Source: Manis javanica
Taxonomy: Eukaryota; Chordata; Mammalia; Pholidota; Manidae
Assembly (NCBI RefSeq): GCF_040802235.1
Contig: NC_133161.1
Coordinates: 16,633,001 to 16,697,000 of the forward strand
Direction of reading: 5' to 3'
Length of the DNA: 64,000 nucleotides
The position numbers were made by a program, and so were the translations under genes. Positions 48,301-60,300 of the stretch are shown here, in pieces. Under the pieces are notes generated by a model. That model searched no databases. It saw only the letters and a program-made list of their open reading frames with translations, and was not told the origin of the DNA. The stretch's first letter is position 1. Every line of letters begins with the position of its first letter.

Positions 48301-51300
48301 GGCCATCCAGACTTTCAGGAGCCACATATTCACCCTCAGAATTCCTTGACTGGGGACTCTATTTACAGTAATTGTATTCTAAAAAGGAACACATTTATAC
48401 AGGAAAACATGGTTTGCCTGCACACTGCTACTTGGCCTCTCCCTCGTCCCCCAAAGCTGGGTTCACATCTCTTCTTAACATTGGTCCAAACAGATGGACT
48501 TTGATCAGTCCCAGCTGTGGACATTTGTTGTGTATGATTCTTTCTTTTCCTTGTGTCAAAGAAAAATTATAATGTATCATTTTTGCATGTTCTGCTGGCT
48601 TCTGGTCTCCGATTCCCACAGTGCTGAGGCATGAGGTGCCCTAGGACAGTAAGAGGGTCCTTGAGGCCCACCACATTCTCTTCCTGAGAGTGTGACAATC
48701 TTTGTTGTGACAGAACCTGAACGGTGTGCCCAGGATTGCCAATCCCACCAAAACAGCAAACCAGCTGGGCAAGCAGCCGCCACTGTCCCAGGTAATGGAA
48801 CTACACCTCCTGGCCCTGTTTCCTATGTGAAATGCCTTCAACTACCCATGGGGCACGGTGTTGAAGCTGTGAGGGCATCAGGGCTAGGCACTCTATCCAC
48901 AGACATGTCTGGCCTGCATGTGCCATGGAGATTAACACCTAACGCACTGATGATTTCAGCAAGTCATCCTACTGTCTGAGCCCCAGTTTCTTCATCTACA
49001 AAACTGAAGGCTGGTCTAGATCAGAGGTGTTCAAATTGTTTCTCAAAGGTGCTTCAGGGATATTGCAAATATTTTATTTGCCTATCCTAAGATTTTAAGA
49101 AAACTGCTTTTCTGGGTGAATAAGGATTTTCTTGGTACTATACCACTGAAACAAAATGCAAAAATAAAGTAAATGTTGAAGCTGGTATAAAATTACAACT
49201 GTTACTTACAATCCTTTATTTCAAGTTTTTTTATCCATCAAAATAATCTCAATTATTTAACATCCATCATCATCAGAAATAACTGCCACCACTTACTGAA
49301 CACTTACTATGTACCAAGCCCTGTGCAAAGAATTTTCTCTCTAGTCTTGGCTCGGTGAGGGAGCAATCTTGAACTCCACTTTTGCAGATGCGGCAGGGAG
49401 ATGAAATCATGTGCCTAATGCCTCAGAGCGAGTGAGAGGAGCACCTCAATTCAAACCCAAGTCTCTCTGACCACGTGTACACTTTCAGTTACAAAACAGA
49501 TGTGTGCTAATCAAATGCTACATTTATGTTTTTTATATTGGGAGATCCCTGTAAAATGTCATTAGAAGAGAGGATCATGGAAAACCACTGGACCAGAGAA
49601 TCTATGAAGTCTCTTCCAGTTCTGGTAACCAATGAGTCTTTCAGGAAGGTTTGGAAGGGTCCAGGCTGACCTGGGCCCTCCTAGGGGGATGGGGCAGTGG
49701 CTAAGGGCTCTGAGAAATGAGGCAAGGTAGCCTCTTTGCCATCGTTTTCCTATGGCCTGGTCTGCTGATATTTACACCAGGCCACTCCTAGTCTCATGAA
49801 GCCTCAGTGAGGGAAGGCCAGGCCCGGAGGGGCAGATGGCATGTGTACTTCTTTAATCTACACTTGAGACCAGCAGCCTCTGACTCCGAAAGGCCATCAC
49901 CTGGACCACGAGGGGCCTGAGAGGACCACAGGGAGGCTGTGACATCTGCAAGGGGAGGCGGGTATGGGGAGGAAACCAACAGGCAAGGAGGAGAAAAACG
50001 TAAGGAAGGGAGGAAGGACAGAACCTCCCATTTCAACCCTGGGCCCTGTGAAAGCTAGGATCCTGCTGTAATCCAAGCCTTATTTTTCAGTCATCTCCAA
50101 ACCAGGACTGTCATTCTAACTCCAGACAGAATAACCACCTTCTATTTGTTATTCAAAGACAAAGTGGAGAACAATCAGTTTTACTGGAGTTCAAGTAAAA
50201 AACAGAGTGTGCTGTTCACCTTAGTAACAAAAATGGTAATAGCTTACCATTCTAAATGTCAGGAAGCATTTTAAGTGCTTTACATGTATTACTTCATTTA
50301 CTCTCACAACAATCTGGCAGAGAAAATAGGATTTTCCCCATTTTACAGAAGAAACTGCAGCTCAGAAGGGCTGCCCAAGTTGGTAAATAGCAGAACTGGG
50401 ATTGGCATTTGTCTTTCTGATACCGAGGCACAAAATCTTTCCACAGTTCCACGTGCCCCTGGTGTCCATGCTCTGTGTGTTGGGCAGCCCACATGGTTGG
50501 AGAGAGTCACTGATTTTCTTTCGATAGGAAAAGACCAACACAGTCTTGACCCCAGGCCCCAGGAACCAACTCAACAGAAGGTACAAGTCCCAGCATGACC
50601 AAATGATCTGCAAGTGCCTCTCTCTGAGCATATCTTACTCGGCTACCATTGGGGGCCTGACCACCATCATTGGCACCTCCACCAGCCTCATTTTCCTGGA
50701 ACACTTCAACAGGTAAGTAATTCACTTTTTTTTTAACTAACTACCCGCTATGTGTCAGAAACAGAACTAGGTGCTAAGGATACAGCAGAAAATGAAACTA
50801 GCCATTTCTGTGCCAAGAAAGAAGACGATGACCAAGTCATGACAATTCACTGTGATGGGAGAAGGGCAGGCCTCCGCTGGGGTCACGCTTCTGAGAGAGC
50901 TCACCCAGGCTAGGGGGAGGAAGTGTGTCCCCAAAAAGCTAACGATGAAGGAGGAGCCCTGAAGCAGGAGCTGGAGGAAAGCAGATGAAAGGAGCTTTTC
51001 CAGACAAGAAAACAGTACGTAGGAGGACTCAGAGGCTAGTGCACAGAGCACATGAAAGGAAATGACAGAGGGCAAATGGAGGCCAAGGAGGTGGACATGA
51101 AGATCACAAAGCACCTCACAAGGCCCATTAAAGAACTTGGACTTCATCCAAAAGGCCATGAGAAGCCTTTGAAGAATTTTAGGCAGGGAATGAGATGATC
51201 AGATTTAGCTTTGAAAACTCATTCTAAAATTTTTAAATGGAGAATGGCTTAGAAAGGGAAGAGCAGACAGCAGGAAGACACTTTAGGACACTGCTGCAGA

Positions 51301-54300
51301 TGCCCAGGAGAGAGGTGATGGTGGCTTGGATAACAGTGGCCATGGGGAGGAGAAACGGTCAGATGTGAGAGATTCAGAGGCAGACCTGACTGGCCTTTGG
51401 AGGGTTAGAGAGAGGCTGAGAGAGAGAAAGGCCACGTCTGAATGAGGCTAGTGGCTTCGGCAGCTGGAGAGGTACCCGTGACCTAAATGATGGGACAGAT
51501 GAGGAAATGACATGGAGGCTGAGATATCCAGTTGGAGACGCAGCTCTGAATCTCGAGAGAAATTTTCAGGTTAAAGGCATAGATTTGGTGTCAGTGGCCT
51601 GCAAAGCTGCCTTCATAGGCATGCAACACAGGGCCACCTGCTCAGAAGGGCCCACACTTGACCTCATGCTCTGCTGTCACTATCTGGCAATTCTCAATAA
51701 TTTTTTAACATCATGGCTCCCCAGGGAACAACACCTGGATTGGGGCCCCAGCTCTGCCTGCACATGAATGGAGAAGCCTCTGGGTAACCTCCCTGGCACC
51801 TTAAGACAGCAGAGGATGTTGACAAAAGAGAGATGCCAAATCCTGTGTCCTATGGACACAGTTAACACCTGGAACCTTCTGAGGCTCTAGAGTCCCAAGT
51901 TCTCCAGAACTGGTACCTTCTGTGCTCCAATCAAAACTCATATTCCTTCAGTGCCTTTATAAACAAAGTATACACCACACTGGCCTCTCCATTCTGTTGT
52001 CATGCAAATGAATGAGTAAACTGATCAGAGCCTTCATGTAAATTAAGCCAAGAGGTCCTGAGTGCAGAGTGTATACCCTTCGGTGACAGCAATTTTGGTT
52101 GCTTAGATGCCTTTTTTTTTTAGCTTACTCTGTAATTCTTGCCTGGGCTCTGGACAGTTACAACTACCAAATAAGGGAGACCTAGATACCATGTTACCAT
52201 ATTGTTACTGTTCTCTCTGTTAGCTCTCTGTATGTCTTCTCAAAGAGTATTTAGCTTATTACCCCAAAATACTGCATGCAAATCTACCTTTTCTAATTGT
52301 TGGCCTGGCTCTTCCCCCTCCAGCCAGTACCCAGATGCAGAAGTGGTCAACTTTGGCACCTGGTTCCTCTTCAGCTTCCCCATCTCCCTCATCATGCTGG
52401 TGGTCAGCTGGTTCTGGATGCACTGGCTCTTCCTGGGCTGCAAGTGAGTGCCAGGGCCCTGCCAGCAAGAAGCTCAGGCTCCCCTGTCCATCCAAGGCCA
52501 TGGCACAAGCCCTGGAGGGCACCGATCAAGAAGGAGCTGCCGCGTAACCACAGAGGATGCCCTGAGAAGAACGCGGTGGGCTAGATGGGGATTCAGGCAC
52601 AACTGGTTCTAGACACTCTGCCCTGCACTATAAGCTCAACAATGAAATGTTCTTAATTCCAACTAACTGGTTTGAGGAACTATGAATTTATAAGAAGTCT
52701 GAGTTGAAAAGTATTTTTTTAATAACTCAAAAACTATTGTCAAATCAATGATAGCTGTACACTTCTCTACTTCCAACGTTGCTAACAAAACTAACACCAC
52801 TTTCATCCCAGACAAGCCTTTTCTCTAGTCAGATAAACACACACACACCTGTGTATGCATGCACACAAACATATAAACATCTACACACATATGCCACATT
52901 ACATTGATTCTCACTTACGTAGAAGACATGTAGAAACCATCCACATAAATAAACTTGCACCAGTCCGGAGACATGATTTCACATTGATATACCAGTAGTA
53001 TACTCAGATGGATACACCCAAAATGCTAGGGAGAAGGCTGAGAAGAGACTGTGCAACCTGGCAGATAAAAGTTGTATGATGGGGGTTCGAGGGGCAGAGC
53101 GTGTGAGTGAGGAGGAGAAAACCGATCACGGCAAGCCAGTAGTACAGTTCAGTATTTGCTTAAAACTTGGTCTCTGGGCCTCAGAAGCATGCTTTATTCT
53201 TTTGCTCACTGTTCCTTCTCAGTTTTAAAGAGACCTGTTCTCTAAGCAAGAAGAAGAAGACCAAAAGGGAAGAGTTGTCGGAGAAGAGGATCCAAGAGGA
53301 ATATGAAAAGCTCGGAGCCATTAGGTAAAAATCGGCCATTTTACCTTCTCTCCTCAGGAGAGAAAGCAGGGCAGGTAAAGTGAGCACAGAAGCAGCGTTG
53401 TTCTCAACAGCCCCTTGAGCTGGGGAAATTTTCCACAACTATGAATCTGGGCATTTAGAGGAGCTACTCAACGCCAATGTCTGGCTGGCCCAGGCCCCAG
53501 ACATCCACCCTTGCTCTTTGCTATATTCCAAGCCTACGGTACAGCGTGGCATGGGGGTGGAGCAGATGGGCAGCCAGAGGAAGGGTAACACGAGAGCACG
53601 GCCACACTCTGGGGACAGGTGCAATTTCTCTCTCAGGGCAGCACTCCCCACATTGCTGTGAAGGGGCCCCCAGGGGTCCAGTGGCTGCAAGGGGACTCTG
53701 CACTGCACTGAGAGCATCAGACAGCATCAAACACAGACTGAGGACAGAGGGTCCAAGAAATCACCGCCAACCCTCAGCCAGTTTATTTTTATCAGCTTTC
53801 CCAGTGACCCAGCATCCTATTTGGTGCCATTTCACCTTTTATGGCAATTGGCAGGTACAACTTTGGGTAGAAGGATTCAGGTATAAGGTGTATTTTTTTA
53901 AACTTTAGTTTATATAAGGAATACATGTTCACTGTAGAACATTTAGAAAATACAGGAAACTATAAAGAAAAAGTTAAAACTGATTTGTATTCCTAGAATT
54001 CCAACATTAACCGTTAAGACCTGTTAACATGATGTACTCTTGCTTCCATGCTTTTTTTTGAGCAAAATTATGTATTTTTTTGGTAAAATTCAGTCCATCC
54101 TGAACACAAGTTTTATATCTTGCCTTTTTTCACTTAGCATTAGACTGTCATTATGTTCCCAGGTCATTTAATTCTGCTGTGGAAATAAGATTATTAGATG
54201 CATCTCATTTTAACATACAGTTATACCAAAATGTACTTAATGTCATTTAATATCACTAGATAACTGGATATGTAAGCTGTTTCCACTTTTTAATGCTTAA

Positions 54301-57300
54301 TTTTTTAATAGGTAATGTGTTACTGTACATTTCTGGTTATTTTCTCAGAGGAGTGACCAAATTTCAGGCTCCTGAAACATTCTGTCAAATTGCCTCAGAA
54401 AGGTTGTTGTAGCAATTCCCACCCCCACCAGCAGGACTCGAGGGGCCAATTTCACTGCCTTCTCCTTTGCAGGCTGTACTTTAAATTATTTGATAAATGT
54501 ATGGTGCTGTATCATCTTTCCCTTCCCACCTACATTTCTCCAGTAAAATGGGTAATTTCGTATTTCCTGGCATCATCTCAGCCCTCTTCCCACTTCACCA
54601 TCAGCCACTCTGAGCGGGGCAGAAGTCACCGTGTGTTCTGTCCTGCAGTTCTGCAGCTCTGAGTATAGGAGCAGCCCGGGGCAAAGTACGAAAGCTAACA
54701 GAAACCTCCCAGGTCCTGGAGGGGTCTTTCTGTTTTATTGTATAGCTACCCTGAAATGGTGACTGGATTTTTCTTCATCCTGATGACCTTGCTGTGGTTC
54801 ACCCGGGAGCCTGGCTTTGTTCCAGGCTGGGATTCTTTCTTTGAAAAGTAAGTGCTATTGTCTGCTCCAAAACAATCCCATCACCCAGACTCTTCTGGCC
54901 TTCCCAGCCAGGTCCCTCCTGGGCTCTTAGGGGCAGTCATAAGCCAAGGAGGCACTTCATTCTCTTGAAAGTTCCCTTTTCAGGGAAGCTGCAGCTGGGT
55001 TCAGGAAGAAAATACAGTCTTGAGATCTGAGTTGGGGTTGGGATCCAGTGCTGCCACTTAGCAGCCCGTGACTTGGTCTTGTTACTTAAGCTCTTGGGAC
55101 CTCAGTTACCTCCGCGGTTGTCACAAGAGTTAAAGAAGATATAATACCAACCATAAAGAGACTACACCCACGGAGTGGCTGAGGCCTCTGGAGGGTGCAG
55201 CAAGGTGAATTCCTGCCCCATGCCTGCATATTCCTAGTCGGGGGCCAGGGCCACAGGCCACAGGCTCTCTCAGCATGGCTTCCTTTGAGAAAAGATACAC
55301 GTGAAGGTGTGAGCCTCTATGAAGAGGACTCATCCTTTTCTACTCTCCTTTACCTAAATGACTCCACTCACTGCTAGCAGGCCCACAAATCCACACTAGT
55401 CATCTACCCTAGCCAGGCCCTGCCTCCAGACATTAACACTGCCCATTAAATCCACTGCTGGATACCAGGCAGCAACCTCAAGAAGTCAGGCAGATGCCCC
55501 CCGTAAACAAGGCCCTAAAAAGAGGCACTGTGTTCAGACAGACCGGCCTGAGCCAGCACAGAGCCCTGAGGCTTCCCGACCCTCCTCCAGCCCTGTCTGT
55601 CTCTTTGCCAGAAAAGGCTACCGCACCGATGCCACAGTCTCTGTCTTCCTGGGCTTCCTCCTCTTCCTGATTCCAGCAAAGAAGCCTAGCTTTGGGAAAA
55701 AGACTGACGGTGAGAGAAGTTCAAGGGAAGAAGCTGGGGCTGGCTCCAGGGAATAACACGCAAGTCAGAATTTCCGGAAGGAGCCCCACCAAAGGCCTTC
55801 TGACTCCCCCAGTAGCAGAGCGGTCAAATCATCAGGTTCATCAGCTAGGCCCTAATCACAAGTCCCACCCACTAGGGTTCATCTGGCTCTGCCTCTCTGT
55901 GTGTCCGTGCTCCAGGGGAGAACCAGGCGTCCTCACTGGGGATGGAGCCCATCATCACGTGGAAGGACTTCCAGAAGACCATGCCCTGGGAGATTGTCAT
56001 TCTGGTCGGTGGAGGCTATGCTCTGGCTTCTGGCAGCAAGGTACCACTTGAATTCTGTTCTTATTGGGCCAAATATTTTTCCAGCAGCTTTACCTAGTGA
56101 GTCATTATGATTCTGGTAAGGAATATTCAAAGGCACTGAGGCATAGATGAATGCTCACCCAAGTCACTGGGAAGGAAAGCCATACAGCCAGGAATGGATA
56201 GCCTGTCAGGCCGTCAGCTTTTCAGCTGGCACTACTGGGAACAGTTACAGATCACCTGCACCATGGAGTCATGGCATGCAGGCACTCACACCTCATTTAA
56301 AGGCCCACACTGCCACGGCAAAAATATACTGGATTTCATAGTCATCTTCTTCTGGGCATCTGACAATGTGATAGGACATGTGTCTGTAAGAGCTCAGAGA
56401 CAGCCCAAATTGACACACAGCAAAATGTCCCTCAGTCCACACACATGCACTGAGTGCCTTGCTCCCTGAGTTTCTGATTGGAAGTGTTTGGGATGAGATC
56501 TTTTAGAGGAGGCTACAGTGCAATAGCTGAATTTCCCAACATGATATACCTCCCTAGAATAGAAGCGATCCTAAGAGCGAATCATGTTATGATTCACACG
56601 GTTCCTCCCTCCACCTCCTCTTGATACATTAACCCAGTCTACACTGGCTCCCTTCTGACTGCCCATTCCCTGTGGGCCAGTGCTGTCTGCAACACTAATA
56701 ATGAGGTCACAAAATCCTGTACCTGGAAGGAACCTTGAAAGACACCAAGTCCCATCTCCTACTCAATGTGAGACTTCCCTCTGTGACACCTGTGGCATGT
56801 CATGTGCCTTGACCGGTGACAGGGCACTCCCTAGGCAGGAAACAAAGAATAGCTGTTCTTCACTTTCAGCTCAGGTCTTCTGTCTTCCACTGCTGGCTCA
56901 GGTTCTGTTCTCTGGAACCCTGTCCTCGGTAATAATTATTAAAATAATAAAGACAGTTGTTAGATTCTCTTAGATCCTGTTTTTTCCAACTAAAATCCTT
57001 GTTCCTGAAACGGTTCCTCATGGAAGTAGCAACCCCTTAGTATGCGGTCTCTCTCCTCAAGACTCATTGTTTGCCCTTGGCCTTATTCAAATGTGGGCCA
57101 GAGGGGGTCAGTCTACCACGGAGTGAAGCAGTTTTACGCCCCAAGCACTATCCTGTATTTTTCAATGTAAGCGTTTATAAGGCTTCACTGGCCCTCATGT
57201 CAACACTTAGACGGACGTTGCGTCAGCTAAAACCCTCCCTCTTTTGCTGGCCACTACCAAGCCTGACGTTCCTCAACCATTGCTGTATATATGCTGTCAA

Positions 57301-60300
57301 TATTTCTGTCAGTATTTCTACTTCCAAGTTCAAAATATCATATTTATCCTCACTGCAATTTAGTTTAGTTTTCACCTGAGTCTAGCCTGAAAAGATTTTT
57401 TTAACCATAATTATGTAGGCATTACAGACCGAATAGTTGATATTTCCATAAAACCTACTTTTACTGATTTTAATTGTATAATTCAGGTATAATATTTGAT
57501 TCCTACTGAGTTTAAAATAATTTTGTCATCTTGACATTAGTGAGGAAAATCCAATGTAAAATATTTTCAGACCAAGGCTTTAAAAAATCAAGACTTCCTT
57601 TGTTGTGTTTTTTTCCCTAACTTTGCAGTCAAATTTATCAGTTTATTTCAAATTATAGTACAAAATAGTTCTTCTGGAAAAAATAACTGCCATTATTTCA
57701 CTTTACTTACAAGTACTATACGGATAATGTGATAAATAAAGCTCCATTTCTCTATAAAATACACTGTTTCCACTCAACCAACTGCTCTTCCTCCCCCATC
57801 TCTGTCCAGTGAGCACCATTTAATGTGCTTCAAGAGATAACAGAGTCCTTGTAGGCCTCCAGGCTCTGTATCAACCATTAATTGCTGTAGTCTCCATATA
57901 TTTGATTTGTAGTTCTTAGTCAGTTGAGAGAAAAAGGAAAGAAAAGTGCTCCAAAGTAAAACGGCTACAACAGAGAATTCTGAAGGCCTCTAGTCATCAG
58001 CTGTCTACGAGTTGGCCATGGCTGGCCAGGGTGCTTAGGAGATCAAATGAGCTTTTGATGAATCTGGAAATGAGGAGAAAAAGTAGCCTGCTGACAATAT
58101 AGTAGGGCTCGTTTTAACAGTAAAACATGAGTAGTACTTACAGCTTCAAGGATCATAAAATTCTCACCTTCCTTTTGGCCCTACTCCCTATTTCTTTTTG
58201 CGTTTGCTGTCTCTAGGGTAAATGTGCCAAGTCAGAGCATGCCAACCACAGAAGGAAGAGGAGGGAGGGAAGGAGGCTGCATATGGCAACCAGGGTTTTT
58301 GCTGCAAAAACTCAATGACGCCCTTCATTTTTTAGGGGAGGGGAGAGAGCCACTAGCAGATGAACAGCTTCCAACCAAATGAATTACTCCAAGTAGGAAT
58401 ATTCAGTTATTGGACTGGATATGTATAAATGTTACTAATGGAAAAGATTCAAGAGTGTCAATATGCCTTCAGATCTTGTGTCGTCACAAAGCGCTGGCAG
58501 ATTCTAGGTCCTGATATTGGCTCATGATGAGATTTGAACCTAAAACAGGATGGGGCTGAATGACAATGCTTATAGGCCACTGAGGCAGTACTGTCCCCAT
58601 TAAATGGAGATAGGTTTGTAATCCCTCTCTCTTTCATTACTCATGTAAAACTTCAAATGCTCAGCCCTGCCCACTCACTGCGCACACCGCAAGAAAGGTT
58701 ACTATGCAAAGATGTTAATTCTTTCCCTTTCACAGGTGATAAAATAAGAAATAGATTTCAGAAGCAGAATAAAGGATTACACTTGGCAGTCTGCATAAAG
58801 CTCACAGGTTGGGTGCATACAGTGCAAGTGTCAGAGTCCTGAGAAAGAGTAATGAGATTCAAGTTGAGGGGTTGATCACTCCAAGTATCTCCAACCCCTG
58901 CCAAGCCATCACTGCAAGGTCCTAAAGAGAAATCATGGCAATTAGCGTGGGCAGCTGTCCATGCCACGTAAGAGTGACTTACCAGGAAACCCTACAGCTA
59001 AATGTTGTACAATCACAAAAAATAATTTTCTGGGCTACAAAAATGATCTAATCATACAAGCCAGGAATGCCTCTGGATCCAATCTGCCTGAAAATGGGGA
59101 GGAAAATTAGATAACCCCCCAGCTTCCCTGACCTTCTGCAGTCTAACAATTCCATTGGGAATCACTAAATGCTGTACAATCACAAAAAATAACTTTCTGG
59201 GCTACAAAAATGATCTAATCATAAAAGCCAGGAATGCCTCTGGATACAATCTGCCTGAAAATGGGGAGGAAAATTAGATAACCCCCCAACTCCCCTGACC
59301 TTCTGCAGTCTAACAATTCCATTGAGAATCGCTAAATATTGTACAATCACAAAAAAGAATTTTCTGGGCTACAAAAATGATCTAATCATAAAAGCCAGGA
59401 GTGCCTCTGGATCCAATCTGCTTGAAAATGGGGAAGAAAATTAGATAAGCCCCCAGCATCCCTGACCTTCTGCAGTCTAACAATTCCATGGGGAATCGCC
59501 TTGCCTTCCTGTAGAGCTCTGGCCTCTCCACGTGGATTGGGCACCAGATGCTGTCTCTGAGTAACCTCCCACCGTGGGCCGTCACCCTGTTGGCATGCAT
59601 CCTGGTGTCCATTGTCACAGAGTTCGTGAGCAACCCGGCCACCATCACCATCTTCCTGCCCATCCTGTGCAGCCTGGTGAGTAGAGCAGGGCTTCCAAAT
59701 GTCCAGAAGGGCAGGCTTGGGCCCAGGGGGCCGTTTCCTGGCTGTCCTCTTCCCTCTGGTCATTGTCATAACCTTTACTGACTGGTGCTCAAGCCACACT
59801 GTGAATATGAAGGGTCTCAAACAGCAGTTGATAAGTAAATAGACAAATTAATAAATCACAGCAAGGGTTCTAGAAGCCCTTTTCCAAAAGTCTAGGATTA
59901 GCTGAGGGGCAGCCCTGAATGGAAACAAGAACGGACAAAATAACCTAAAAACCCTAGGATTCCAATTCCCACAATCATCATGAGCCTTTCTCTCCTGAGG
60001 TAAGACCTAACAGTAGGGCTGCATAAGTAATTACAGAACACGGAGGCAAAATCCACCCAGAAGTATACTCTGCTGCAAAGTTCAAGACCACAGTTCCAAC
60101 TGGCATCACCACTTTCACCCAGTGCCTCTGTCCAGGAGGGTCTGAAAATCGTGAGCAACGCCAGCCTCATTCCAGTTTGTTATCAATTAACAATTTGTTA
60201 CTAGTGGAATAGGGTAGGGGAGCAACTGGCTCAACAGTCCCACAGGTAAGGCAGCATTCAAAATGCTCCATCTGCCCCCTTCTGTGAGGTGGAACCTGTG

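Larger units (their letters stand above)
48792..50527 (+). other. SLC13A4: SLC13A4 intron 7 (1.7 kb)
   Basis: The intron contains MIR elements at 49285-49490 and 50235-50420, both antisense, and a MIR 3' remnant near 48960-49035. The second full MIR ends only about 105 nt before exon 8. Confidence 0.82.
56041..59514 (+). other. SLC13A4: SLC13A4 intron 13 (3.5 kb)
   Basis: A phase-0 intron that starts with the weak donor GTACCA and ends ttgccttcctgtag. The AT-rich middle part (about 57380-57780) is unassigned. Its last 517 nt are dominated by the 167-bp tandem triplication at 58998-59498. Confidence 0.85.
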
